Assembly (NCBI GenBank): GCA_947625355.1
Contig: CANQOA010000008.1
Coordinates: 1 to 58,229 of the forward strand
Direction: 5' to 3'
Length of the DNA stretch: 58,229 nucleotides
Source of the DNA: an uncultured Oscillospiraceae bacterium
Lineage (GTDB): Bacteria > Bacillota > Clostridia > Oscillospirales > Oscillospiraceae
Under the pieces are notes generated by a model. That model searched no databases. It worked only from the letters and a program-made list of their open reading frames with translations, and had not been told where the DNA came from. The position numbers and the translations under genes are program-made. Of this stretch, positions 19,101-26,536 are shown piece by piece. Numbering within the stretch: position 1 is the first letter of the stretch; each line of letters begins with the position of its first letter.

Positions 19101-20370
19101 CTCCGGCTATCAGCGTCATGAGTTCACCCAGAGGATGAAGGACGAGGGCTACACGATCCTGTGCCCGGAAATGTCGCCCATCCATTTTGCCATGCTGCGG
19201 GCGGCGGTGGGCTCGTTCGGCTACAGGATCGACCTGTTGGAGAGCCCCCGCCAGAGCTCGGTGGACGTAGGGCTGCGGTTCGTCAACAACGACGCCTGCT
19301 ATCCGTCCATGCTGGTGGTGGGACAGGTCATGGAGGCGCTGCTGTCCGGCCGGTATGACACCCACCGGGTGGCGGTGTTCATCACCCAGACCGGCGGCGG
19401 CTGCCGGGCGACCAACTACATAGGCTTTATCCGCCGCGCCCTGCAAAAGGGCGGTATGGGCCATGTGCCCGTCATCTCCGTCAGCGTCCAGGGGCTGGAG
19501 AGCAACGAGGGCTTCCGCCTCACGCCTACCATGCTGTTCAAGGCGCTGCAGGCGCTGGTCTATGGGGACCTGTTCATGCGGACGCTGTATCGGATGCGGC
19601 CCTATGAGATCACGCCGGGCTCCGCCGACGCGCTGCATGCCAAGTGGGAAAAGACCTGCATTGAGGCGCTGGAGGCGCCCTTCTCCATGGGCCGGTTCCG
19701 CCGGAACGTGGAGGGCATCGTCCGGGACTTCGACGCGCTGCCCATCCACGAGGACGTCGTCAAGCCCCGGGTGGGCATCGTGGGGGAGATCCTGGTCAAG
19801 TTCGACCCCGAGGCCAACAACCACCTGGTGGAGCTGCTGGAGAGCGAGGGGGCGGAGGCCGTCATGCCCGATCTGATGGACTTTTTGCTGTACTGCTTCT
19901 ATAACGCTAACTTCAAGGCGGACCATCTGGGAGGGAAGAGCGCCACGGCTTGGATCTCGAATCTGGGGATCTCCGCCAGCGAACATTTCCGCCTCCATGC
20001 CCGCCGGGCCCTGGAGCAGAGCCGACACTTTACCCATCTGTCCCGGATCGGCGATCTGGCCGGCTATGCCAAGGACTATGTTTCTCTGGGCAACATGACC
20101 GGGGAGGGGTGGTTCCTCACCGGCGAGATGCTGGAGCTGATCCACAGCGGCGTGCCCAACATCATCTGCACCCAGCCCTTTGCCTGCCTTCCCAACCACA
20201 TCGTGGGCAAGGGGGTCATCAAGGAGCTGCGGGCCGATCACCCCCAGGCCAACATCATCGCCGTGGACTACGATCCCGGCGCCAGCGAGGTCAACCAGCT
20301 CAACCGCATCAAGCTCATGCTGTCCGCCGCCAAGCAGCTGCTGGCGGAGGAGGAAGAGACAGCTGTCTGA
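16102..20370 (+). CDS. Large 2-hydroxyacyl-CoA dehydratase activase-type protein (two BadF/BcrA ATPase domains plus HgdB-like region)
   Basis: Very large cytoplasmic protein, 1422 residues. It has two ASKHA ATPase domains of the dehydratase-activase family: [10 protein letters not shown] (from residue 11) and [10 protein letters not shown] (about 327). Each keeps the two Cys contexts used for the subunit-bridging iron-sulfur cluster: [11 protein letters not shown] with RCGVF, and [10 protein letters not shown] with RCTVF. Next comes a Cys-rich segment CQGCVNHC (about 610), a CoA-enzyme activase/DUF2229 region ([15 protein letters not shown]) and a C-terminal part like dehydratase subunits ([25 protein letters not shown]). 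Family members of this size are widespread in anaerobes but uncharacterised; a role in radical-type electron activation is inferred. The ATG follows AGAGGGGAAGG. Confidence 0.85.
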   Translation: MLQAPKTYALGIDIGSTTVKIAILRSEDRGVVFSAYERHHANIQQTLSGLLRRAEDALGQIELSPVITGSGGLTMAGLLAIPFTQEVVAVATALRAYAPQTDVAIELGGEDAKIIYFTGGIDQRMNGICAGGTGSFVDQMAALLQTDAAGLNDYAAGYKAIYPIAARCGVFAKSDIQPLINEGATREDLAASVFQAVVNQTISGLACGKPIRGNVAFLGGPLHFLPELRNAFVRTLHLTPEQTISPENAHLFAAVGAAMTAEDSAPRIALSALRSKLEGEVRMRFEIKRLAPLFESEQEYDAFLARHGSHKVTTADLGTYSGPCFLGIDAGSTTTKAALVGEDGSLLYSFYSNNNGSPLATAIRAMRELKERLPDTAQIVYSCSTGYGEALIKAALLLDEGEVETIAHYYAASFFEPEVDCILDIGGQDMKCIRIRDHAVDSVQLNEACSSGCGSFIETFAVSLGYTAPEFAREALFAKNPIDLGTRCTVFMNSNVKQAQKEGAPVSDISAGLAYSVIKNALYKVMKIAGPEDLGRHTVVQGGTFYNDAVLRSFERISGCEAVRPDIAGIMGAFGAALVARERWQGQKTSMLPLQDILDLRYDTRMTHCQGCVNHCMLTVNLFDGGSRRYISGNRCEKGLGGEKKREDVPDLFAYKLRRVFDYEPLPPDRAPRGTVGIPRVLNMYEDYPFWAVLFRELGFRVVLSPQSTRKIYELGIESIPSESECYPAKLAHGHVQWLLQQGIKFIFYPCLPYERNETPAAANHYNCPIVTSYSENIKNNVEELADPSVRFMNPFLPFHDVKALTRQLIRELGGPLSIPSDEIAAACRKAWAELEQVRRDIQRKGEETLRYMEQTGRRGIVLAGRPYHIDPEINHGIPGMIASYGLCVLTEDSVSHLAEPDRPLLAVDQWMYHSRLYRAAELVKGRDDLDLVQMNSFGCGLDAITTDQVSDILTGSGKLYTVLKIDEMNNLGAARIRIRSLISALRLREKSGAPRQIVSSGYQRHEFTQRMKDEGYTILCPEMSPIHFAMLRAAVGSFGYRIDLLESPRQSSVDVGLRFVNNDACYPSMLVVGQVMEALLSGRYDTHRVAVFITQTGGGCRATNYIGFIRRALQKGGMGHVPVISVSVQGLESNEGFRLTPTMLFKALQALVYGDLFMRTLYRMRPYEITPGSADALHAKWEKTCIEALEAPFSMGRFRRNVEGIVRDFDALPIHEDVVKPRVGIVGEILVKFDPEANNHLVELLESEGAEAVMPDLMDFLLYCFYNANFKADHLGGKSATAWISNLGISASEHFRLHARRALEQSRHFTHLSRIGDLAGYAKDYVSLGNMTGEGWFLTGEMLELIHSGVPNIICTQPFACLPNHIVGKGVIKELRADHPQANIIAVDYDPGASEVNQLNRIKLMLSAAKQLLAEEEETAV

Positions 20371-20397
20371 GCGCTGCGGAAAACATGATACGAAACG

Positions 20398-20428
20398 GAC
20401 CCGGACGACGGCAGTCGCCCGGGTCTTT
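20398..20428 (+). terminator. Terminator after the activase-type gene
   Basis: GACCCGG-A-CGAC and GTCG-C-CCGGGTC form an 11-bp stem with one internal mismatch and a GGCA loop, followed by TTTCAGTATTTTT. It separates convergent genes and abuts the spoVAE stop, so it may serve both strands weakly. Confidence 0.72.
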
Positions 20429-20799
20429 CAGTATTTTTCCTTGCTCTTGAAAAGAGAGGCCGCCAGCAGGCCGAAAAAGATGGCCGCGCAGATCCCGCCC
20501 GCGGCGGAGGTGAACCCGCCGGTGAAGGCGCCGATCACGCCCCGCTGGGCCACCGCTTCCCGCACGCCCTTGGCCAGCAGGTTCCCGAACCCGGTCAGGG
20601 GCACCGTGGCGCCGGCCCCGGCCCACTCCGCCAGGGGCTCATAGAGGCCCACCGCCCCCAGGATCACGCCGGCCACCACGTAACCGGTGAGGATGCGGGC
20701 CGGCGTCAGCCTGGTCAGGTCGATGAGCAGCTGCCCCACCAGGCACAGCGCCCCGCCCACCAAAAACGCCTTCAAAAATGTCATTACCGTCTCGTTCAT
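20428..20799 (-). CDS. spoVAE: Stage V sporulation protein AE (SpoVAEb type)
   Basis: Inner-membrane protein of the SpoVA complex that moves dipicolinic acid into the forespore and out during germination. It has 123 residues with about four hydrophobic segments; the N-terminus MNETVMTFLKAFLVGGALC and the GFTSAAGGICAAIFFG segment are typical. One base separates its ATG from the spoVAD stop, so translation is probably coupled. Confidence 0.9.
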   Translation of the reverse strand: MNETVMTFLKAFLVGGALCLVGQLLIDLTRLTPARILTGYVVAGVILGAVGLYEPLAEWAGAGATVPLTGFGNLLAKGVREAVAQRGVIGAFTGGFTSAAGGICAAIFFGLLAASLFKSKEKY

Positions 20800-20800
20800 G

Positions 20801-21820
20801 TCATTTCCTCGTGTTTTCCAGCGCCACCGCGTGGCAGATGGCGGGGATGCTCTCGCCCTGCTGGTTGGTGGTGGGGCTCATCATGGCCCCCGTGGCGGCG
20901 AACAGCAGCTTGTTCCAGTTGTGCTCCAGCATCCCGTGCAGCAGGTGGCCGCACAGCACCGACGCCGAGCACCCGCACCCGGAGCCGCCGGCGTGGGCGT
21001 CCTGGCCGTTGACGGCATAGATGAGGCAGCCGCAGTCCATATACCCGATGCCCAGGTCCACGCCGTCCCGGGAGAACAGGTCCGCCAGGATGCGGGAGCC
21101 CACCATGCCCAGATCGCCGGTGACGATGGCGTCATAATAGTCTGGGCCCCGGCCGGTGTCCTCGAAGTGGGCCTTGATGGTCTCGTAGGCCGCCGGAGCC
21201 ATGGCCGCGCCCATGTTGTTCATGTCCGTCACCCCCGCGTCGGTGATGACGCCGGTGGTGATGTGGGTCACATAGGGGGCCGGGCCGTCGGCCTTGAGGA
21301 TCAGCGCCCCCGCGCCGGTGACGGTCCACTGGCTGGTGGGCGGGCGCTGGTTGCCGTACTGGAGGGGGAAGCGGTACTGCCGCTCCGCCGAGCAGAAGTG
21401 GCTGCTGGTGGCCGCCGCGGCGGTATCGCAGAAGCCGCCGTCGATCATCATGGCGGCGAGGGAAAGCCCCTCGGCCATGGTGGAGCAGGCCCCGTACAGG
21501 CCGAAATAGGGCACGCCGCACTCCCGCATGGCGTAGGCCGACCCGGCGCACTGATTCAAAAGATCGCCGGAAAAGACATATTCCACGTCGCTGGGGGAGG
21601 TCTTGGCCTTGTCGCAGACGATGGACCAGCACATCTTCAGCATGGCGCTCTCCGCCTTCTCCCAGCTCTTGGCGCCGAAGCGGGAGTCTTCGCTCAGATA
21701 ATCGAAATACTTGCGCAGAGGGCCCTCGCCCTCTTTTTTGCCGCCCACGCACGCCGCCGCGGCCACGCCCGGCTGCAGGGTCAGGTGGACGGTCTGTTTT
21801 CCCATTCGTTTCGTTTCCAT
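20801..21820 (-). CDS. spoVAD: Stage V sporulation protein AD
   Basis: Thiolase-fold SpoVA protein that binds dipicolinic acid on the outer face of the spore inner membrane. It has 339 residues from ATG 21820; the Bacillus protein has 338. GKQTVHL, KKEGEGPL, FSGDLLNQC, YGACSTMAEG and GDLGMVGSRIL are family landmarks. Start choice is uncertain: ATG 21805 (GKQTVHL next) and GTG 21835 are possible and none has a good ribosome binding site. The usual third member, spoVAC, is not upstream; a zincin gene is there instead. Confidence 0.92.
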   Translation of the reverse strand: METKRMGKQTVHLTLQPGVAAAACVGGKKEGEGPLRKYFDYLSEDSRFGAKSWEKAESAMLKMCWSIVCDKAKTSPSDVEYVFSGDLLNQCAGSAYAMRECGVPYFGLYGACSTMAEGLSLAAMMIDGGFCDTAAAATSSHFCSAERQYRFPLQYGNQRPPTSQWTVTGAGALILKADGPAPYVTHITTGVITDAGVTDMNNMGAAMAPAAYETIKAHFEDTGRGPDYYDAIVTGDLGMVGSRILADLFSRDGVDLGIGYMDCGCLIYAVNGQDAHAGGSGCGCSASVLCGHLLHGMLEHNWNKLLFAATGAMMSPTTNQQGESIPAICHAVALENTRK

Positions 21821-21825
21821 GGGAC

Positions 21826-21854
21826 TAGTTTGCACGCGATGGGCAAAAAAATAC
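21826..21854 (-). promoter_or_regulatory. Tentative sigma-G/F-type promoter for spoVAD
   Basis: On the minus strand GTATT, a 17-bp spacer, then CAAACTA, resembling the forespore consensus (GHATR and CATNNTA). Transcription would start at about 21819, which would favour ATG 21805 as the start codon. The -10 and -35 each deviate by one base, and the -35 overlaps the T-run of the preceding terminator. Confidence 0.35.
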
Positions 21855-21880
21855 GCCGGGAGAAAAAACCTCCCGCGCGT
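21845..21880 (-). terminator. Intrinsic terminator after the zincin gene
   Basis: On the minus strand GGGAG and CTCCC, extended by four more pairs past a bulge, enclose a T-rich loop and are followed by TATTTTTTT. It would isolate the spoVA genes from the ylmH-zincin unit. Confidence 0.72.
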
Positions 21881-21882
21881 CG

Positions 21883-22344
21883 TTATTTTATCGGGTTGAG
21901 GCCGGCAAAGAGCTCGTCGTAGCTCTTCATGCCCTTGCAGCGGCCAAAGGAGAGCTCCCTATTTTCGCCGAACTGTGCGAGAAAGCATTTTGTCAGCTCT
22001 TCCACGGTCACCTCCAGGGTGTGCATGAACTGGGTGTAGGCAAAGTCGTAGCCTGGCGTGCCCTCCGGAAAATTGGCCGTGATGAGCGATTCCGTCACCT
22101 GGTCCAGGGGATAGAGCTTCAGGTGCAGCAGCTCGTGGACGATGACCTCCTCCAGATTCTCCTGATTGGGATTGCGTGTGTTCAAAAGCAGTACCGCCTT
22201 TTTGTCGTCGCAGTCCACCCGGAAGTCTCCGGTCTTGTGAAACGCCGGGTCGTCCACCAGCTCCAGGCGCACGTCCCAGCTGTCAGACAGGCGCAGGATG
22301 CCGCGCCATTTTTCAAATGTTTCCTGTATATGCTGTATGTCCAT
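21883..22344 (-). CDS. Small zincin-like protein (HExxH), function unknown
   Basis: Soluble 153-residue protein with VIVHELLHLKLYPL; the HELLH spans residues 70-74. A downstream HTLEVTVEEL (about 108-117) could supply the third, glutamate, zinc ligand of a gluzincin. I see no signal peptide or membrane segment. The ATG follows AAGGAG, which itself overlaps the ylmH stop codon, so it is translationally linked to ylmH. I recognise the fold type but not a named family. Cytoplasmic peptidase is the simplest reading. Confidence 0.72.
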   Translation of the reverse strand: MDIQHIQETFEKWRGILRLSDSWDVRLELVDDPAFHKTGDFRVDCDDKKAVLLLNTRNPNQENLEEVIVHELLHLKLYPLDQVTESLITANFPEGTPGYDFAYTQFMHTLEVTVEELTKCFLAQFGENRELSFGRCKGMKSYDELFAGLNPIK

Positions 22345-22353
22345 GTTTTCTCC

Positions 22354-23100
22354 TTACAAGTATATCTCCGTCTCCACGAACGTCCGGTCCTTGCGGGACT
22401 GGCCGCCGATGGCGGCAACCGCGCCCTTGCCGCGGCCCCGGATGGAGATCACATCGCCCTGGGAGATGGGCGCGTCCACATGCAGGCACTGGACGTAGTT
22501 GAGCGTCACCGCCCCGGCACGGATGAGCTCCGCCGCCTGGGTCCGGGAGACGCCGAACATGCCGCCGGCCACCGCGTCCAGCCGCAGGCTCTTCACCGTG
22601 AAGGTCATTTTTTTGACCTTCCGCTCCGGCGGGGCGACGTCGGCAAGAGAGAGGGGGGAGGCCTTCACCGTGCAGCGGCCCACCTGGGTGAGCTCGTCCA
22701 GCAGCAGCCTCTCCACCGTGGGCAGGCAAAAGATCGTGGCCGTGTCCCCCTGGACCCAGAAGTCGCCGATCCACTCCCGGCGCACCCCCAGGCCCAGGGC
22801 CGCGCCCATATAGTCCCGGTGGCCCGGCTGGCCGAAATAGGCGGTCACCTTCAGAGCGCGGATGTATTCCGCCGGGTCGAAGTCCGCCTCCTCCAGCCAG
22901 AAGGGGAGAAAGAAGGCGCACTTGCGCTCGCAGGCGGCGCTGCCGCCGTCCAGATGCAGCCGCACGTCCGCCCGGCGTTTTGCCCAGGCGGTGAGCTCCG
23001 TCTGCTCGGCCATGGTGAGAAAGCCGGTGGCGGTGACGGCGCTCTGGCGCTCGCACCGGTCCGCCAGTTCTTCGATCCTTTTTTCCAGGTCTTTTTCCAT
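22354..23100 (-). CDS. ylmH: YlmH/RqcP2-type S4-domain RNA-binding protein
   Basis: S4-domain protein of 248 residues. The N-terminal two thirds form the YlmH-type domain (GFLTMAEQTELTAWAKR; VTAYFGQPGHRDYMGAALGLG). The C-terminal S4 domain (about 170-240) contains SLRLDAVAGGMFGVSRTQA and ISQGDVISIRGRGK. In Bacillus, YlmH can act in ribosome-associated quality control with RqcH; it is also often near ftsZ and divIVA, which is not the case here. The AAGGA site supports the ATG. The nuclease-fused GTPase lies two genes upstream on the same strand. Confidence 0.88.
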   Translation of the reverse strand: MEKDLEKRIEELADRCERQSAVTATGFLTMAEQTELTAWAKRRADVRLHLDGGSAACERKCAFFLPFWLEEADFDPAEYIRALKVTAYFGQPGHRDYMGAALGLGVRREWIGDFWVQGDTATIFCLPTVERLLLDELTQVGRCTVKASPLSLADVAPPERKVKKMTFTVKSLRLDAVAGGMFGVSRTQAAELIRAGAVTLNYVQCLHVDAPISQGDVISIRGRGKGAVAAIGGQSRKDRTFVETEIYL

Positions 23101-23170
23101 TGTGTCCTTCTCTCATACTGTCCCTCTGACGGGGCGGCATCAACGCCGGCGGACATCCGCGGGCGGGAAG

Positions 23171-23737
23171 TCAAAGGGATGCCAGCAGGCAGATGAGTCC
23201 GACGGAGATCAGCAAAACGCCCACGACGCGATCCACAGTCAAAGCCAGTCCAGAGGGCTCGGCGTCTTTAAAACGCCAGCCATATCCCAGCCACCACGCC
23301 GTCCGGGGCGAGATCGTCTGGAACGCGCCCAATGCCAGCAGAAGGACGGCCAGGATAGGACTTGGACCGGAATGCTCCTGACCGGCTGTTTCCAGCGATA
23401 ACACATCCCACAGGACGTCTCCCGGCGCATAGCCTGAGGCCTCCGGGTCATAGTCGTCGCTCCATCCGCCGTGACCAAAGTTTCCGTCCATCGTCCAATA
23501 GTACCTGGAGCCGTCCGGATAAGTGATATCCAGATCGACAGAGTCTCCGCCGCTGTCGGAGATCTCAAACCGGTAGACGACCCCATCGCAGGTGATCGTC
23601 CTCTGTTCCCGGTCCACGGTATAGGTCTTTCCGTCATGATCGACATCATAAACATCCGGGCTTTCTTTGCTTTGGCAGCCACATAGGGCGAACACAGACA
23701 ATAGCACCGCGATCCAGAGACAAAAGCGTTTCATCAT
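23171..23737 (-). CDS. Putative lipoprotein with C-terminal membrane domain (DUF6199-like)
   Basis: Protein of 188 residues. The N-terminal signal ends in VFALCGC, a lipobox with a Cys near residue 21. A small beta-rich extracytoplasmic domain follows (YTVDREQRTITCDGVVYRFE). Two transmembrane helices occur near residues 128-145 and 168-186, around the segment WWLGYGWRFKDAEPSG, which I recall from the small DUF6199 membrane family. The start ATG is 7 nt after AGGAGG. The function is unknown. A lipid anchor plus a helical hairpin is unusual, so the Cys may not be lipidated. Confidence 0.72.
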   Translation of the reverse strand: MMKRFCLWIAVLLSVFALCGCQSKESPDVYDVDHDGKTYTVDREQRTITCDGVVYRFEISDSGGDSVDLDITYPDGSRYYWTMDGNFGHGGWSDDYDPEASGYAPGDVLWDVLSLETAGQEHSGPSPILAVLLLALGAFQTISPRTAWWLGYGWRFKDAEPSGLALTVDRVVGVLLISVGLICLLASL

Positions 23738-23763
23738 GATCTTTCCTCCTCAAATCCCGATCT

Positions 23764-23785
23764 GCCGCGCTTTGATCCGCGCGGC
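23764..23785 (-). other. Stem-loop between GTPase-NYN gene and lipoprotein gene
   Basis: GCCGCGC and GCGCGGC form a perfect 7-bp stem with an 8-nt loop directly after the GTPase-NYN stop. No T-run follows; it is a possible weak terminator or 3'-end stabiliser. Confidence 0.4.
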
Positions 23786-23791
23786 GACGGT

Positions 23792-26350
23792 TCAAAACTG
23801 CGTCCTTTTCACCGCCTGGGCGATCTGGTCCAGGACCCACTCCACCTCGGCGTGGAACTCGCCGGAGGAGGTGCGCAGCACGCCCGCGCGGAAGGCCCCC
23901 AGCTGCACCATCCGGTCGGAGGTGACCACCCGGACGGTCTCGTTCTTGCCGATCTCGTCCGCCAGATGCTCGATGTACATATCCGCCGTCTCGCCCTCCC
24001 GGGTGTAGGCCACGCGGATGTTCCCATGGCTCGTCCGGCTGCCGGTGCCGCCGGGGACCTTGTAAGCGTCAAAGACCACCGCCAGGTCGCACTTGGCGTA
24101 GCCCTGGTAGTTGGCCAGCATGTGCAGCAGCCGCTCCCGGGCCAGGTCCAGGCTCTGGGCGGCCAGCGTTTTCAATTCGTCCCAGGCGAAGATCACGTTG
24201 TAGCCGTCCACGATGATGTGTTCAGGCCGCTTGCGGGCCTGCATCTCGATGCCGATGGCGCTGTTGACCTGGGGGGCGGAATAGACCGGCCGGCGGATGG
24301 GGCCGAACTCCCGGGTCATGATGGCCTCCAGCTCCTTCTCGTCGATGTCCAGGTTCTGCCGCCGGACCTGGGGCACGGCGTCCGCGTCCGGCCGGGCGGG
24401 GTCTTTGAGGCCGCTGTCCAGGTGCATGTAGTCTTTGACCTTGTCCCACTTCACGGTGAAGCCGGCCCCGTGGGCGCAGAAAACGCTGTCGGGGGTGTTG
24501 TCCAGGTCCGCCTCCGGGTCGTAGCCCAGCGCGTCGATGACGGCCTGGGCGTTGTGGCAGGGCCGGTAGCCGTCCACATGGCAGGAGAACCGCCCCCGGC
24601 CGCCGGTGTAGGCGGCCACCTGGGCCGCGTAATCGGCCATGGCCGCCACGGGGGCGCTGCCCTCCAGCACGGTCATCTCCCCGGCGGACACGGGGCTGTC
24701 GTGGGCGCCGCCCATGGCGCGGATGTCGGTGATGGCCCGGCCGATCTGAGCGGCGGGCACCTCCAGCCGGAAGGCGTAATAGGGCTCCAGCAGCACGCTC
24801 TCGGCCTGCATCAGACCCTGGCGCACGGCCCGGTAGGTGGCCTGGCGGAAGTCGCCGCCCTCGGTGTGCTTCAGATGGGCGCGGCCGGCCAGGAGCGTGA
24901 TCTTCACATCCGTGAGGGGGGAGCCGGTGAGCACGCCCAGGTGCTGCTTTTCCTCCAGGTGGGTGAGGATCAGCCGCTGCCAGTTCCGGTCCAGCACGTC
25001 CTCCGAGCAGGCGGTGGCCAGCTGGATGCCGCTGCCGGGCGCGCCCGGCTCCAGCAGCAGGTGCACCTCGGCATAGTGGCGCAGGGGCTCAAAGTGGCCC
25101 ACGCCCTCCACGGTGCTGGCGATGGTCTCCCGGTAGAGCACCCGGCCCGAGTCGATGTCCACGTCCACGCTGAACCGGTCCTTGATGAGCCCCTTGAGCA
25201 CGTCGATCTGCACCGCGCCCATCAGCTGCACGTGGATCTCGCCCAGCCGCTCCTGCCACAGGATGTGCAGCTGAGGCTCTTCCTCCTCCAGGGTCTTCAG
25301 CCGGGGCAGCATGGTCCGCGCGTCGCAGCCCTTGGGCAGCACGATGCGGTAGCCCATGGCGGGCACAAGGTACGGCTCGGCCCCGTCGGGCTCGGCACCC
25401 AGCCCCTGGCCGGGCCAGGTGGCGGTCAGGCCCGTCACAGCGCAGACCTGCCCGGCGGGCGCCGTGTCCGCCGTGTCGAACTTCACGCCGGAGTAGAGCC
25501 GGATCTGGCTGATCTTCTCCTCCAGCGGCTCCTCTCCCCGCAGAGGCAGATAGCGGACGGGCATCCGCACCGAAAGGCTCCCGCCGGTGACCTTCAGATA
25601 GGTCAGCCGGTTGCCCTGGCCGTCCCGGCCGATCTTATAGACCCGTGCGGCGAAGGGCGCGGCGGGCCAGGCGGGGGAGAGAGTGTATTTGTCCAGCGCG
25701 GCGAGAAATTCCTCCACGCCGTCCAGCTTCAGACCCGAGCCGAAAAAGCAGGGGAACAGCTTTCTCTGCCGGATGAGCGCGGCCGCGTCGCCGTCGGGCA
25801 CGGCCCCGGTCTCCATGTACCGGTCCAGCACCGCCTCGTCCAGCATGGCCACCGCCTCGTCACGGGCGGCGGCGTCGGGGGATGAGAAATCCACGCAGCC
25901 CTCGCCCAGGCGGCCGCGGATGTCCTCCATCAGGGCGGCCTCATCGGTGCCGGTCACGTCCATCTTGGTGACGAACAGCACCGTGGGCACCCGGTATCGG
26001 CCCAGCAGGGACCAGAGGGTCTCCGTGTGGGCCTGGACGCCGTCGGTGCCGCTGATGACCAGGATGGCATAGTCCAGCACCTGGAGCACCCGCTCCGCCT
26101 CCGGGGAGAAGTCCACATGTCCCGGGGTGTCCAGCAGGGTGATCTCCATATCGCCGGAGGACAAAATGGCCTGCTTGGAGAAGATGGTGATGCCCCGGGC
26201 CCGCTCCAGGTCGTGGGTGTCCAGATAGGTGTCCCGGTGGTCCACCCGGCCCAGACGGCGGATCTTCCCCGTCAGATAGAGCATCCCCTCCGAGAGGGTG
26301 GTCTTGCCCGCGTCCACGTGGGCCAATATGCCGATGGCGAGTTTTTTCAT
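23792..26350 (-). CDS. EF-G/TetM-like translational GTPase fused to a C-terminal Rae1/YacP-type NYN nuclease domain
   Basis: Protein of 852 residues. Residues 1 to about 690 are a full translational GTPase of the ribosomal-protection (TetM/EF-G) type: AHVDAGKTT (10-18), [17 protein letters not shown], then TKMD in place of NKxD, and domains II-V. The drug-displacing loop of TetM (with YYSPVS) is replaced by HLKHTEGGDF, so tetracycline protection is doubtful. From about residue 705 comes a domain like Rae1/YacP, the Bacillus nuclease that cuts mRNA in the ribosomal A site: IIVDGYNVIFAWDELKTL, LAVVFDAYKVPGG, GETADMYIEHLA and VVTSDRMVQ, with all expected acidic positions. A role in ribosome surveillance is inferred. 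The ATG is preceded by AAAGGA; a TTG start further upstream is less likely. Confidence 0.88.
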   Translation of the reverse strand: MKKLAIGILAHVDAGKTTLSEGMLYLTGKIRRLGRVDHRDTYLDTHDLERARGITIFSKQAILSSGDMEITLLDTPGHVDFSPEAERVLQVLDYAILVISGTDGVQAHTETLWSLLGRYRVPTVLFVTKMDVTGTDEAALMEDIRGRLGEGCVDFSSPDAAARDEAVAMLDEAVLDRYMETGAVPDGDAAALIRQRKLFPCFFGSGLKLDGVEEFLAALDKYTLSPAWPAAPFAARVYKIGRDGQGNRLTYLKVTGGSLSVRMPVRYLPLRGEEPLEEKISQIRLYSGVKFDTADTAPAGQVCAVTGLTATWPGQGLGAEPDGAEPYLVPAMGYRIVLPKGCDARTMLPRLKTLEEEEPQLHILWQERLGEIHVQLMGAVQIDVLKGLIKDRFSVDVDIDSGRVLYRETIASTVEGVGHFEPLRHYAEVHLLLEPGAPGSGIQLATACSEDVLDRNWQRLILTHLEEKQHLGVLTGSPLTDVKITLLAGRAHLKHTEGGDFRQATYRAVRQGLMQAESVLLEPYYAFRLEVPAAQIGRAITDIRAMGGAHDSPVSAGEMTVLEGSAPVAAMADYAAQVAAYTGGRGRFSCHVDGYRPCHNAQAVIDALGYDPEADLDNTPDSVFCAHGAGFTVKWDKVKDYMHLDSGLKDPARPDADAVPQVRRQNLDIDEKELEAIMTREFGPIRRPVYSAPQVNSAIGIEMQARKRPEHIIVDGYNVIFAWDELKTLAAQSLDLARERLLHMLANYQGYAKCDLAVVFDAYKVPGGTGSRTSHGNIRVAYTREGETADMYIEHLADEIGKNETVRVVTSDRMVQLGAFRAGVLRTSSGEFHAEVEWVLDQIAQAVKRTQF

Positions 26351-26380
26351 AGGCGAGGTCCTTTGCAAAGAGGATCGAAC

Positions 26381-26417
26381 GCAGAAAATCGCCGGGACTC
26401 AGGGAGAGTTCCGGCGA
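26381..26417 (-). terminator. Terminator-like hairpin in the leader of the GTPase-NYN gene
   Basis: On the minus strand TCGCCGGAACTC and GAGTCCCGGCGA pair at 11 of 12 positions around a 5-nt loop and are followed by TTTTCTGC. It ends only about 30 nt before the GTPase-NYN start codon, leaving no room for a separate promoter. It may therefore be an attenuator as well as, or instead of, the terminator of the upstream acetyltransferase gene. Confidence 0.65.
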
Positions 26418-26536
26418 AATCCTGGGGTGAAGATGGAAGAGAAGAAACTGACTCTTGTACGATCCATCATACAGGCCGGATGTTACAAAAGAAAGAGAGA
26501 GGTCATTACAAATGTGTGAAGTTTTCCGAAAGTCCC

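Noticed and set aside
23792..26350. Straight annotation as a tetracycline-resistance protein
   Set aside because: The GTPase part is TetM-like, but the loop that displaces the drug is not conserved and a nuclease domain is attached. No neighbouring mobile element supports an acquired resistance gene.
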